From: Bin87 sp965232895
GTDB lineage: Bacteria; Chloroflexota; Dehalococcoidia; Lucifugimonadales; UBA3495
Length of the DNA: 64,000 nt
Direction: 5' to 3'
Assembly (NCBI GenBank): GCA_965232895.1
Contig: OZ247430.1
Location: forward strand, 3,596,001-3,660,000
Of this stretch, positions 24,802-31,878 are shown piece by piece. The notes under the pieces are model-generated. The model searched no databases. It saw only the letters and a list, made by a program, of their open reading frames with translations, and was not told the DNA's origin. Position 1 is the first letter of the stretch, and every line of letters begins with the position of its first letter. Position numbers and translations under genes: made by a program.

Positions 24802-25808
24802 CACAGTTTTCCCCCATCGAACCCTTCAACGAACCCGCCGCGGCTATCGTTGACTATCGTAAACAGGCCCGCGAGTTCCTGGTCAAAAGTCGCCAGTACC
24901 TGGCCGCGGACGACCTCCATCAGGCGTCGGAAAAAGGCTGGGGCGCGGCGGCCTGGATGGCCAAAGCCGTCGCCGACGCTCAAGGTTGGGAATACAATAA
25001 GCACTCTCAGTTTAACACTGTGATGTACCAGGCACAGGACTTATGCGGCAACGTCAGGCTGGATGATTTAAGGGGCAATGCCAACGAATTGCACGGGTAT
25101 TTTTATACCCACAAGGCGTTCCTGCGTGCTGACGTTATCAGCCGTGGACTGGACCGGATGGCAACCCTACTGGACATCCTCGAACCCCTCACTCAAACCT
25201 CTGAGACCAACCCATGGCGCAGTCTTCCCCCATCGAACCCTTCAACGAGCCCGCGGCAGCCGTCGCCGACTATCGGCAGCAGGCCCGCGAGTTCCTGGTC
25301 AAAAGCCGCCAGTATCTTTCCGAGGACGACTTGCACCAAGCTTCGGAAAAGGGCTGGGGCGCCGCCGCCTGGATGGCCAAAGCCGTTGCCGAAGCCCAGG
25401 GCTGGCAATACAAGCGCCACGAAGAGTTCGCGGATGTCGTCAACCGCGCCTCGCGATTGTCAGGTGACACCAGGCTGCGACAGCTCCGCGCCGAAGCCAA
25501 TGAACTGCACGGCTATTTCTATACCAGAAAACGTTTCCTGGACCCAGACGACATCGCCGAAGGTCTCGACCGCATGGTCGTGCTCCTCGACATCCTCGAA
25601 CCCCTCACCCAAACCTCTGAGACCAACCCATGACGCAGTCTTCCCCCATCGAACCCTTCAACGAGCCCGCGGCAGCTGTCGCCGACTATCGGCAGCAAGC
25701 CCGCGAGTTCCTGGTCAAGAGTCGCCAATATCTTTCCGAGGACGACTTGCACCAGGCTTCGGAAAAGGGCTGGGGAGCCGCAGCCTGGATGGCCAAAGCG
25801 GTCGCTGA
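24798..25808 (+). CDS. HEPN (PaREP1-like) protein A, with stop-codon loss and 197-residue overprinted tail
   Basis: Residues 1-139 are a HEPN-type helical domain like PaREP1 proteins, with DLHQASEKGWGAAAWMAKAVA and the R-x6-H motif RGNANELH (R92, H99) of HEPN ribonucleases. In the next two copies the domain ends at codon 139 with a TGA that overlaps the following ATG; here that codon is TGG (25215-25217). The frame therefore continues to 25808 through copy B and part of C in other registers, adding a Pro/Ser/Arg-rich tail with no domain character. The tail is probably non-functional or a translation accident. Confidence 0.65.
   Translation: MTQFSPIEPFNEPAAAIVDYRKQAREFLVKSRQYLAADDLHQASEKGWGAAAWMAKAVADAQGWEYNKHSQFNTVMYQAQDLCGNVRLDDLRGNANELHGYFYTHKAFLRADVISRGLDRMATLLDILEPLTQTSETNPWRSLPPSNPSTSPRQPSPTIGSRPASSWSKAASIFPRTTCTKLRKRAGAPPPGWPKPLPKPRAGNTSATKSSRMSSTAPRDCQVTPGCDSSAPKPMNCTAISIPENVSWTQTTSPKVSTAWSCSSTSSNPSPKPLRPTHDAVFPHRTLQRARGSCRRLSAASPRVPGQESPISFRGRLAPGFGKGLGSRSLDGQSGR
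25214..25633 (+). CDS. HEPN (PaREP1-like) protein B
   Basis: The 139-residue protein is the second of three tandem HEPN copies. Its first ~58 residues are nearly identical to those of copies A and C, the remainder has diverged, and R92-x6-H99 (RAEANELH) of the HEPN ribonuclease motif is intact. HEPN proteins act as toxins or defence RNases, or as partners of nucleotidyltransferases; no nucleotidyltransferase sits beside this array. The start ATG is the one left after the preceding stop was lost, and its TGA overlaps copy C's ATG. Confidence 0.75.
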   Translation: MAQSSPIEPFNEPAAAVADYRQQAREFLVKSRQYLSEDDLHQASEKGWGAAAWMAKAVAEAQGWQYKRHEEFADVVNRASRLSGDTRLRQLRAEANELHGYFYTRKRFLDPDDIAEGLDRMVVLLDILEPLTQTSETNP

Positions 25809-26043
25809 CGCCCGTGGTTGGGAATACGAAAAACATCCTCAGTTCAGCGTCATGTTGAACAATGCCCGCCGGGTCACTGGCGACGTTCGATTGTTGGGTA
25901 TGGCAGGAATCGCCAACGATCTGCACGGAAATTTTTACACTCGCAAGCGATTTCTGGATGCTGAAAGCATCGCCCTTGGCATTGATCAGATTGAAATCCT
26001 GCTCGGAATCCTCGAACCCCTAACTGAGACTAGCACACCTTAG
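25630..26043 (+). CDS. HEPN (PaREP1-like) protein C, motif arginine lost
   Basis: This third copy is 137 residues and starts at the ATGA overlap with copy B. The alignment position of the motif Arg is Ala (MAGIANDLH; A92, H99), so the HEPN RNase motif is broken. The first ~60 residues closely match A and B, while the distal half differs and ends LEPLTETSTP. Possible roles are a non-cleaving partner for A/B or a degenerating copy. The next gene begins 9 bases later. Confidence 0.7.
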   Translation: MTQSSPIEPFNEPAAAVADYRQQAREFLVKSRQYLSEDDLHQASEKGWGAAAWMAKAVADARGWEYEKHPQFSVMLNNARRVTGDVRLLGMAGIANDLHGNFYTRKRFLDAESIALGIDQIEILLGILEPLTETSTP

Positions 26044-26052
26044 GAGTCACAC

Positions 26053-27081
26053 ATGACCAGCAGCGCAGAACGTCACGTCGAAACCGCCGACACCATCGAG
26101 GCCATCGAGGAATGCTTCCGCATGGGGTGGACCGACGGCCTTCCCGTCGTCCCGCCCGCTGACTACAAGGTCCGCGAGATGCTCTCGTTCGCCGGCCTCA
26201 CCGGCGAGGAGGAACTGCTTAACCTCGACATGCGCAGCCGTGTCATCACCTCCGAAAACGCCGCCGCCAACGCCGTCATGGCCGGCTGCGAGGCCGAGTA
26301 CTTCCCCGTGCTCGTCACCGCCCTGCGCACGCTGGAAGAGGAGCGCAACTTCGTCAACATGGCGGCGTCTTCCACCAGCTCGCCCAGCATACTCATGGTC
26401 CTCAACGGACCCATCCGCGAGGCGTTGGGCATCAACAGCCGCGACGGACTCTTCGGACCCGGCTTCCGCGCCAACGCCAGCATCGGCCGCGCCGTCCGTC
26501 TGTGTTTTATGAACGGATTCGACGCCTGGCCCGGCCAACTCGACCGCGGCACCCTGGGCACCCCGGCCAAGTACACCTTCTGCATCGCCGAAAACGAGGA
26601 GACCTCCCCATGGGAGCCGCTGCACGTCAGTCGCGGCTTCGAAGCCTCCGATAGCGTGGTCACGGTCGCCGTCGCCTACAACCCGGTCAGCGTGCCCAAC
26701 AGCTACGCCCATAACGGCCGCGCTATCCTGCTGTCCATCTGCGACGCCCTGCGCTCCGCCGCCCTCGCCCATCGTTACCCGGCCCAGTGGGTCATCGTCA
26801 TCGGACCCGAGCACGCCATCACCCTCCAGGGCGACGGCTGGACCCGCCGGGACATCCAGGACTTCCTGATTGAGAACAGCGGCCGTTCCCGCGCCGAACT
26901 GGTGCGCCTCGGTTCCAAGCAGGGCCCGGAACAGCCTGGCGACGAGGAACTCATCATGCGCTGTGCCATCGACCCCAACGACATCCTGATCATGCACGGC
27001 GGCGGCACCGGCGGCCGCTACAGCGCCATCATCGACACTACCGGCTACCGCATCCGCACGCGCAAGATCTCCGCCAACTAG
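26053..27081 (+). CDS. UGSC-cluster-associated conserved protein, function unknown
   Basis: The 342-residue protein is a conserved family in environmental bacteria; I recall related sequences near or fused to UGSC proteins, but this was not checked. It starts with ECFRMGWTDGLPVVPP, then AAANAVMAGCEAEYFPV, a Ser/Thr-rich SSTSSPSILMVLNGP, FGPGFRANASIGRAVRL, KYTFCIAENEETSPWEPLHV and a C-terminal HGGGTGGRYSAII. No signal peptide or membrane helix is visible. It is separated from the UGSC selenoprotein by two DUF4058 genes, so the link is suggestive only. Function unknown. Confidence 0.7.
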   Translation: MTSSAERHVETADTIEAIEECFRMGWTDGLPVVPPADYKVREMLSFAGLTGEEELLNLDMRSRVITSENAAANAVMAGCEAEYFPVLVTALRTLEEERNFVNMAASSTSSPSILMVLNGPIREALGINSRDGLFGPGFRANASIGRAVRLCFMNGFDAWPGQLDRGTLGTPAKYTFCIAENEETSPWEPLHVSRGFEASDSVVTVAVAYNPVSVPNSYAHNGRAILLSICDALRSAALAHRYPAQWVIVIGPEHAITLQGDGWTRRDIQDFLIENSGRSRAELVRLGSKQGPEQPGDEELIMRCAIDPNDILIMHGGGTGGRYSAIIDTTGYRIRTRKISAN

Positions 27082-27175
27082 CATGACCACCCAACTGCCG
27101 GAAAACCCCTTCCCCGGCATGAACCCGTACCTGGAGCGCCCTGAGATTTGGCCGGGGATCCATCAATGGGTGATT

Positions 27176-27530
27176 AGGTAGTGTTGACATTTCGCGCTCG
27201 CGCGCACCCAGTTTGCAGCGGGGGATCGTCAGAATCAGGATTTTCAAGATTTCGGGATTATCAGGATTGGAACCGTTCCATGGCGGAGATCTCCCAATCC
27301 TGTCCAATCATAAAATCCCGTAAATCCTGATTCTGACGGTCCCACGAACTGGGTACGCGTGAGACATTTCGCGTCATTCCAACGAAAGAACGTCACCCCG
27401 TACTTGATACGGGGCCGGAATCCAGTGCGTCAATGGAGGAGTGAACCCGGCCTACTTTCCAATGGCCAAGGTTTATAGGTTCCTGCTTTCGCAGGAATGA
27501 CGGAGTATTTCCCAAATGTCAACACTACCT
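27176..27530. mobile_element. Miniature inverted-repeat element, copy 2 (355 bp, TA target duplication)
   Basis: Perfect 17-bp inverted repeats AGGTAGTGTTGACATTT (27176-27192) and AAATGTCAACACTACCT (27514-27530) bound the element, with TA at both outer edges (27175-27176 and 27530-27531), as produced by IS630/Tc1-mariner-type transposition. Its core resembles copy 1 at 8465-8640, including the TTCCTGC-TTTC-GCAGGAA hairpin. It interrupts a DUF4058 gene and itself contains a second element. There is no coding capacity. Confidence 0.88.
27197..27363. mobile_element. Second, unrelated palindromic element nested inside the first
   Basis: The termini CTCGCGCGCACCCAGTTTG (27197-27215) and CGAACTGGGTACGCGTGAG (27345-27363) are imperfect inverted repeats of about 19 bases. 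They enclose two long arms sharing GTCAGAATCAGGATTT and AGGATTGG in inverted orientation. The 10-bp sequence ACATTTCGCG is duplicated on both sides (27187-27196, 27364-27373); in copy 1 it occurs once, so this is a target-site duplication. Confidence 0.75.
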
Positions 27531-28256
27531 AGTGAGCTGGCTCGGACCTTGGGCCCGCAGTTACGGCCCGAGTACATCGTGCGAGTTGAACAAAGGGTGT
27601 GGGTATCAGAGGAACCCGATACCAGTGGTCGGCGCCCCTACCGCATACCGGATATCACGGTTTTGGATCCCGGTTGGGCCGCCGAGCGAGCTGTTGCCCT
27701 GGAAACAGAACCCCGGCAAACCGAGGACGCCATTACTGTGGAACTGCCGGCGTTGGAGTTAGAGCAGGAGAGTTACCTTAGAATCACTCGGGTCAGCAAC
27801 CGCCAGGTCGTGGCGGTAATTGAACTCTTGTCGCCCACCAACAAATCCAGCAAGGGGCGGCAGGAATATCTGTCCAAGCGCGCCGAAGTGCAATATAGCC
27901 TCACCCATTTGGTGGAAATCGACCTGCTGCGCTCCGGGTCGCCCATGCTGGTCATTGGAGACGTACCCGGTGGCGACTACCGAATCCTGATCAGTAACGC
28001 GCGACTTGCGCCTGATGCATCGCTGGACGTCTTTAGCATGCGCCAACCGATACCCATCTTTGTCATGCCCTTGGCCGAAGGCTCCGAAGGCATAGCAATA
28101 GACCTGAAACCCATCATCGACGAGGTGTACGTCCTCGGGTCCTACGACCGTGACATCGACTACGACAATGACCCCAACCCGCCCTTCTCTGACTCCGACC
28201 GCGCCTGGATCGACCAACTGCTGCGCGAAAAGAAGTTGCGCAGTTAGGTTAAACGC

Positions 28257-29072
28257 ATGACGACGCAGCAGCCGCAAAATCCGTTTCCCGGCATGAACCC
28301 CTACCTGGAAAACCCCGGGCTGTGGCCCGACGTCCATCACAGTGTCATTGTCAGGTTGCGTGACTATCTCGCCCCGCGCCTGCGGCCTGACTACCGGGTC
28401 ACGATACAGGAGCGCGTGTACATTGTCTCTGATCCCAACTCCAGGAGTAGTAGCGACCTTCGGATGCCTGATGTTGCAGTTCTGTCCACCCCCGCGACGC
28501 CAGGACGAGATCGGGCCGCAGACGGGCTTGCCCTGGCAGATCCGCTGGTCGTTCAACTGCCGGAAATGGAACTGGAGCGGCAACTCTATCTGGAAGTAAT
28601 CCGGGTGAGCAACCGCGAGGTGATAACCGCCATAGAACTGTTATCGCCCACTAACAAGTCCGGTTCCGGCCGGCGAGTCTATCAGGCTAAACGTGGCCAA
28701 GTGCTGTACAGCATGACACACCTGATGGAAATCGATCTGCTCCGCTCCGGCCCGCCTATGCCCGTCCTTGATCCAATGCCTGCCAGCCACTACCGCATAC
28801 TGATCGCCGATGCCCGGCGCACTGAACCGGTAGCCAACTTGTACCCATTCGGCATACGCGAGGCCATACCCAACGTCGTCATGCCTCTGGGCAGGGGCGA
28901 TGAGGGCATCGCAGTGGATCTGCAAGGGGTGATTGACCACGTGTATGAAGTTGGGTCTTTCGACCTGGACATCGACTACGACCAGGACCCCGCACCGCCC
29001 TTCTCCGACGCCGACCGCGCCTGGATCGACCAACTCCTCCGCGCCCAGGGGTTACGCAAACCCGCACTTTGA
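28257..29072 (+). CDS. DUF4058 family protein (intact)
   Basis: The 271-residue protein opens with FPGMNPYLENPGLWPDVHHS, continues with APRLRPDYRVTIQERVY, VIRVSNREVITAIELLSPTNK, MEIDLLRSGPPMP and the acidic FSDADRAWIDQLL C-terminus, the DUF4058 pattern. It parallels the interrupted copy immediately upstream, so the two are tandem paralogues. The IELLSPTNK core carries conserved acidic and Lys residues reminiscent of nuclease-like folds, but DUF4058 function is not established. A weak -10-like TACAAT lies just after its end (29076-29081). Confidence 0.85.
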   Translation: MTTQQPQNPFPGMNPYLENPGLWPDVHHSVIVRLRDYLAPRLRPDYRVTIQERVYIVSDPNSRSSSDLRMPDVAVLSTPATPGRDRAADGLALADPLVVQLPEMELERQLYLEVIRVSNREVITAIELLSPTNKSGSGRRVYQAKRGQVLYSMTHLMEIDLLRSGPPMPVLDPMPASHYRILIADARRTEPVANLYPFGIREAIPNVVMPLGRGDEGIAVDLQGVIDHVYEVGSFDLDIDYDQDPAPPFSDADRAWIDQLLRAQGLRKPAL

Positions 29073-29132
29073 CGGTACAATCCGCCCACATAGTTCGTTC
29101 CATCCACACGCCCGCATCAACGGAGGTCTCCC

Positions 29133-29693
29133 ATGACAACCGCCGAATCGAGCCGTCTCAGGCTCGTCAACCCCAAGGGCACCGAGCTGCCCCAGTCCGA
29201 ATTCCGGATGAATGACCGCTCCTCCGGCCTTGCCGGCAAGCGCCTCGGCCTGATGGAAAACTCCAAGGCCAACGCCGACAAGCTCCTGATCGAGCTCGGC
29301 AACATCCTCAACGAGCGCCACGGCTTCTCCGAGATCAAGTTCTACGACAAGGGCCACGCCAGCCTGCCGGCCAAGCCGGATATGATCGACGAGATCTTGA
29401 GTGAGGTTGACTACCTCATCACCGGGGTCGGGGATTGAGGGTCCTGCAGCTCGTGCAGTGTGCACGACGGAATCGACATGGAAAAGCGCGGCGTCCCCAC
29501 CGCGGCCATCATCACCCACGTTTTTCTCAACACCGCCCAGGCCATGACCCGCATGATGGGTGTGCCCGACTATCGCTACGTGGTCGCCCAGCATCCGCTG
29601 TCCAGTCTCACCGACGATCAGGTCAAGGCTCGCGCCGCTGAGATCGCCGACGAAGTGGAGTCCATCCTGACCGGCCAGCCCGTCGCCGCCTAG
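29133..29693 (+). CDS. UGSC-family selenoprotein (in-frame TGA at 29436-29438 = Sec)
   Basis: Reading the TGA as selenocysteine gives one 186-residue protein. N-terminal half: LAGKRLGLMENSKANADKLL and YLITGVGD; then U-GSCSSCSVHDGIDMEKRGVP and AIITHVFLNTAQAM. The U-G-S-C motif defines the UGSC family, which carries either Sec or Cys at that place. Without read-through the downstream 80 codons have no ATG or ribosome binding site at the junction. A SECIS-like hairpin follows the TGA (29451-29467). ATG 29133 has GGAGG upstream. Sec-Cys redox chemistry is likely; substrate and partner are unknown. Confidence 0.88.
29451..29467 (+). promoter_or_regulatory. SECIS element candidate in the UGSC gene
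   Basis: TCGTGCA-GTG-TGCACGA is a perfect 7-bp stem with a 3-base loop beginning with G. Nineteen bases separate the TGA from the loop, within the ~16-37 known for bacterial SECIS elements, which bind SelB. The codons it spans remain in frame. Confidence 0.75.
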
Positions 29694-29718
29694 GCATCCG
29701 CGTTTCCGGGCCGCCACC

Positions 29719-30117
29719 GTGGCGACTCCCGGCACATCGCAACCGTCTCGCCTGCCCATAGACCCGGCCATCCGGCCCGGTCTGGCAGGCGAAACTCAAT
29801 TGACCGTCGCCGCTGAACACCTGGCTCCCCACACCCCCAAGTTCAGCACGCCGGCCATGGTCATGCTCATGGAGCAGGCCTCGTACCACGCGGTCCTGTC
29901 TCTGCTCCATCCGGATCAAACCGTCGTCGGCTACGAGGTCAACGTCAAACACCTGGCCCCGGCCGATGCCGGAGCCATCGTCAGTGCGCGCTCCGTTCTC
30001 ACCGACGTGTCCGGCAACAAGCTCCGGTTCGAAGTGGAAGTGCGCCACGGCGATTTGTTGCTTGGCACGGCTGAACATAAGATGGCCATCGTTACCCAGA
30101 CCCCAATCGGCAGTTGA
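29719..30117 (+). CDS. Fluoroacetyl-CoA thioesterase-like (hotdog-fold) protein
   Basis: The 132-residue protein looks like the FlK/thioesterase-type hotdog family. LAPHTPKFSTPAMVMLMEQASYHAV has the thioester-side pattern, followed by VGYEVNVKHLAPADAGAIVSARSVLT and a terminal FEVEVRHGDLLLGTAEHKMAIV with the characteristic Gly-x-x-x-His near the end. It would hydrolyse acyl-CoA or related thioesters. The start is GTG at 29719 with no clear ribosome binding site. It lies 25 bases after the UGSC gene and 41 before the AhpD-like selenoprotein. Confidence 0.75.
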   Translation: MATPGTSQPSRLPIDPAIRPGLAGETQLTVAAEHLAPHTPKFSTPAMVMLMEQASYHAVLSLLHPDQTVVGYEVNVKHLAPADAGAIVSARSVLTDVSGNKLRFEVEVRHGDLLLGTAEHKMAIVTQTPIGS

Positions 30118-30158
30118 TGGCTGGGCCATTGTCCCTGCAATCCCTATAGGAGGTCTTC

Positions 30159-30725
30159 ATGTCCTGGATCCGCGAAACCGACGTCGCCGTCCCTTCGGTG
30201 ATCAGGTGCATGTCTATCAACCCCGACCTCATGGCGGCGGTGCAGAACCTCAACGCCAAGGCCACCTTCGGTTCCTCAGCGCTGACCCGGACCCAGGAAG
30301 AGGCCATTGCCACGGTGGTGTCCCTGGTCAACCGCTGCCGTTATTGAGCCGTCGCCCACGGAGGGTTCCTCCGTCAGCACTCCGGCGACCCCGAGTACGC
30401 CAGCCACATCATCCACGACTACACCCAGGCCGATCTGGACCCGCAGACCCGCGCCATCCTCGATTACGCGGTCAAGCTCACCCTGACCCCGGCCTCTATG
30501 CAGGAGTCTGACGTCGACTTCCTGCGGTCAGTCGGTCTGACCGACGAGCAGATCCTGTCCACCGTCGCCATCACCTGCGTGTTCAACTTCATGAACCGCT
30601 TGGCCGACGGTCTTGGAGTCGAAATCCCCGAGGGCCGCGAGGCCATCATGGGGCAATGGCTGTCCGATGCGGCCAAGCAGGCCCAGGACTGGCTCCTTTC
30701 CTCCCAGCCGGCCGCGGTGTCCTGA
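30159..30725 (+). CDS. AhpD/peroxidase-related selenoprotein (in-frame TGA at 30345-30347 = Sec)
   Basis: Reading the TGA as selenocysteine gives a 188-residue peroxidase-related AhpD-like protein. The conserved C-x-x-C of this family (C-R-Y-C-V-x-x-H) appears as C-R-Y-U-A-V-A-H, so the second Cys is replaced by Sec and the downstream His is kept. Before the TGA, SALTRTQEEAIATVVSLVNRC matches the pre-motif helix, and afterwards LTPASMQESDVDFLRSVGLT and VFNFMNRLADGLGVEIP are standard. ATG 30159 follows AGGAGG. A SECIS-like hairpin is at 30358-30374. It likely reduces peroxides or acts as a thiol/selenol reductant. Confidence 0.88.
30358..30374 (+). promoter_or_regulatory. SECIS element candidate in the AhpD-like gene
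   Basis: ACGGAGG-GTT-CCTCCGT is a perfect 7-bp stem with a 3-base loop beginning with G, 17 bases after the TGA. The geometry matches the UGSC gene's hairpin (7-bp stem, 3-base loop), making independent chance occurrence unlikely. Confidence 0.75.
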
Positions 30726-30780
30726 ACTTCGCCCGTCCCCCGATTACTTGGGTCACTGAGCTTGCCCAGAGTGATTCATC

Positions 30781-30806
30781 ATTGCGAGCGAAGCGCGGCA
30801 ATCGCG
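30781..30806. repeat. Short dispersed-type repeat CATTGCGAGC...GCGGCAATCGCG
   Basis: The ATTGC and GCAAT ends pair around GAGCGAAGCGCG. Sequences of this form are common dispersed repeats in bacterial chromosomes. Imperfect CCTGAAC(T/C)xCGCC(C)GTCCCC tracts lie on both sides (30722-30741 and 30810-30832). Only one copy was noticed in the window. Confidence 0.4.
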
Positions 30807-30858
30807 CAACCTGAACTACGCCGTCCCCCTCTAGCTAGCCAACCCATTCGGAGGCCCC

Positions 30859-31686
30859 ATGACACTCCTACCATCCGGCCGTCCCCGTTTGCAGGATAAG
30901 GTCGCCATAGTCACTGGCGCCGGCTCCAGCGGCCCCGGTGTTGGTACCGGCAAGGCCGCGTCGATTCTGTTCGCCCGCGAAGGGGCTCGCGTCCTCCTCG
31001 TCGACCGCAACCTCCAGGCCGCCGAGGAAACCCTGGCCATCATCCACGAGGAGGGCGGCGAGGCCTCCGTGATTGCCGCCGACGTCACCTCAGCCGCCGA
31101 CTGCGAGGCCATCGTCGATGCTGCGGTCGATCGCTACGGCGCGCTGCACGTGCTCTTCAACAACGTGGGCATTACCGGGCCCGGTACGCCCACCGACGTC
31201 GAGGAATCCGTGTGGGACAACGTCCTCGACGTCAATCTCAAGAGCATGATGCTTACCACCAAGTATGCAGCCTCGAAGATGATCGACGCCGGGGGCGGCA
31301 GCATCATTAACATGTCGTCCATCGCCGGCGTTCGCGCTGGCAGCGGCCTGGCCAGCATCCCCTACTCGGCTTCCAAGTCCGGCGTCATCGGCATGTCCGA
31401 GACCATGGCAGTGCATCTGGGCCGCGACAATATCCGCGTCAACGTCATCGCCCCCGGCCACATCTACACGCCCATGGTGGCCGGCGCCATGGCTGAGGAA
31501 ACCCGCGATAACCGTCGTAAAGCCGGCCCTCTCGGGGTCGAGGGCAACGCCTGGGACATCGCCTACGCCGCCCTGTTCCTGGCCAGCGATGAGGCGCGAT
31601 GGGTTTCCGGGGTCGTCCTTCCCGTTGACGCCGGCCTCCTCGCGGCCACTCCCCTCGCCATGTACAACCGCATCCGCGACGAATAA
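30859..31686 (+). CDS. SDR-family NAD(P)-dependent oxidoreductase
   Basis: The 275-residue enzyme is a classical short-chain dehydrogenase: AIVTGAGSSGPGVGTG is the cofactor motif with an atypical insertion, NNVGITG, the SxxS-type MSSIAG, then YSASKSGV with the Tyr-x-x-x-Lys catalytic pair, and VIAPGHIYTPM. ATG 30859 has GGAGG just upstream. It lies 133 bases after the AhpD-like selenoprotein, on the same strand, and may belong to the same unit although a repeat separates them. Substrate unknown. Confidence 0.85.
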   Translation: MTLLPSGRPRLQDKVAIVTGAGSSGPGVGTGKAASILFAREGARVLLVDRNLQAAEETLAIIHEEGGEASVIAADVTSAADCEAIVDAAVDRYGALHVLFNNVGITGPGTPTDVEESVWDNVLDVNLKSMMLTTKYAASKMIDAGGGSIINMSSIAGVRAGSGLASIPYSASKSGVIGMSETMAVHLGRDNIRVNVIAPGHIYTPMVAGAMAEETRDNRRKAGPLGVEGNAWDIAYAALFLASDEARWVSGVVLPVDAGLLAATPLAMYNRIRDE

Positions 31687-31878
31687 TCGGTCTGCCTGTC
31701 CGCGGCCACCGATCCATAACGAAGCGTCGGTCCCGGAGCCCTGCGGATCGGGTCTTTCAGACGCCCTGACTGCCCACGTAGCCGTCGGTGCGACCTATAT
31801 CCGCTTGTGCTATACCTCAATTCGTTTTCATCGCGAGTACGCGCCGGCAATCCCGTCGGGCCTGCAACAACCGCCGGG

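Larger units (their letters stand above)
24798..26043 (+). repeat. Three tandem direct repeats of 416 bp
   Basis: The three HEPN genes start at 24798, 25214 and 25630, an exact 416-base period. Sequence is near-identical over roughly the first 180-200 bases of each unit and strongly diverged in the rest. The pattern points to tandem duplication followed by local homogenisation or by faster change in the distal half. 416 is not a multiple of 3, so each unit is in a different frame. Confidence 0.85.
27083..28247 (+). pseudogene. DUF4058 gene interrupted by a nested miniature element
   Basis: Bases 27083-27175 encode 31 residues (MTTQLPENPFPGMNPYLERP onward) matching the start of the intact DUF4058 paralogue at 28257. 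The match resumes after the element, at 27531, with SELARTLGPQLRPEY. Removing the element and one TA restores a continuous frame (GTG ATT AGT GAG CTG). The downstream 243-codon frame can start at ATG 27516, inside the element terminus (MSTLPSELAR), so a truncated product lacking the first ~31 residues may be made. DUF4058 is a family of unknown function common in Chloroflexota and Cyanobacteria. Confidence 0.85.

Noticed and set aside
29444..29458. CTGCA-GCTCG-TGCAG hairpin as the SECIS of the UGSC gene
   Set aside because: Its loop is only 10 bases from the TGA, too close for known bacterial SECIS elements; the 29451-29467 hairpin fits better.
29436..29460. Simple frameshift or sequencing error instead of Sec in the UGSC gene
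   Set aside because: The frame is unchanged on both sides of the TGA, and a UGSC-type motif plus a SECIS-like hairpin are exactly placed; still listed as the main alternative to test.
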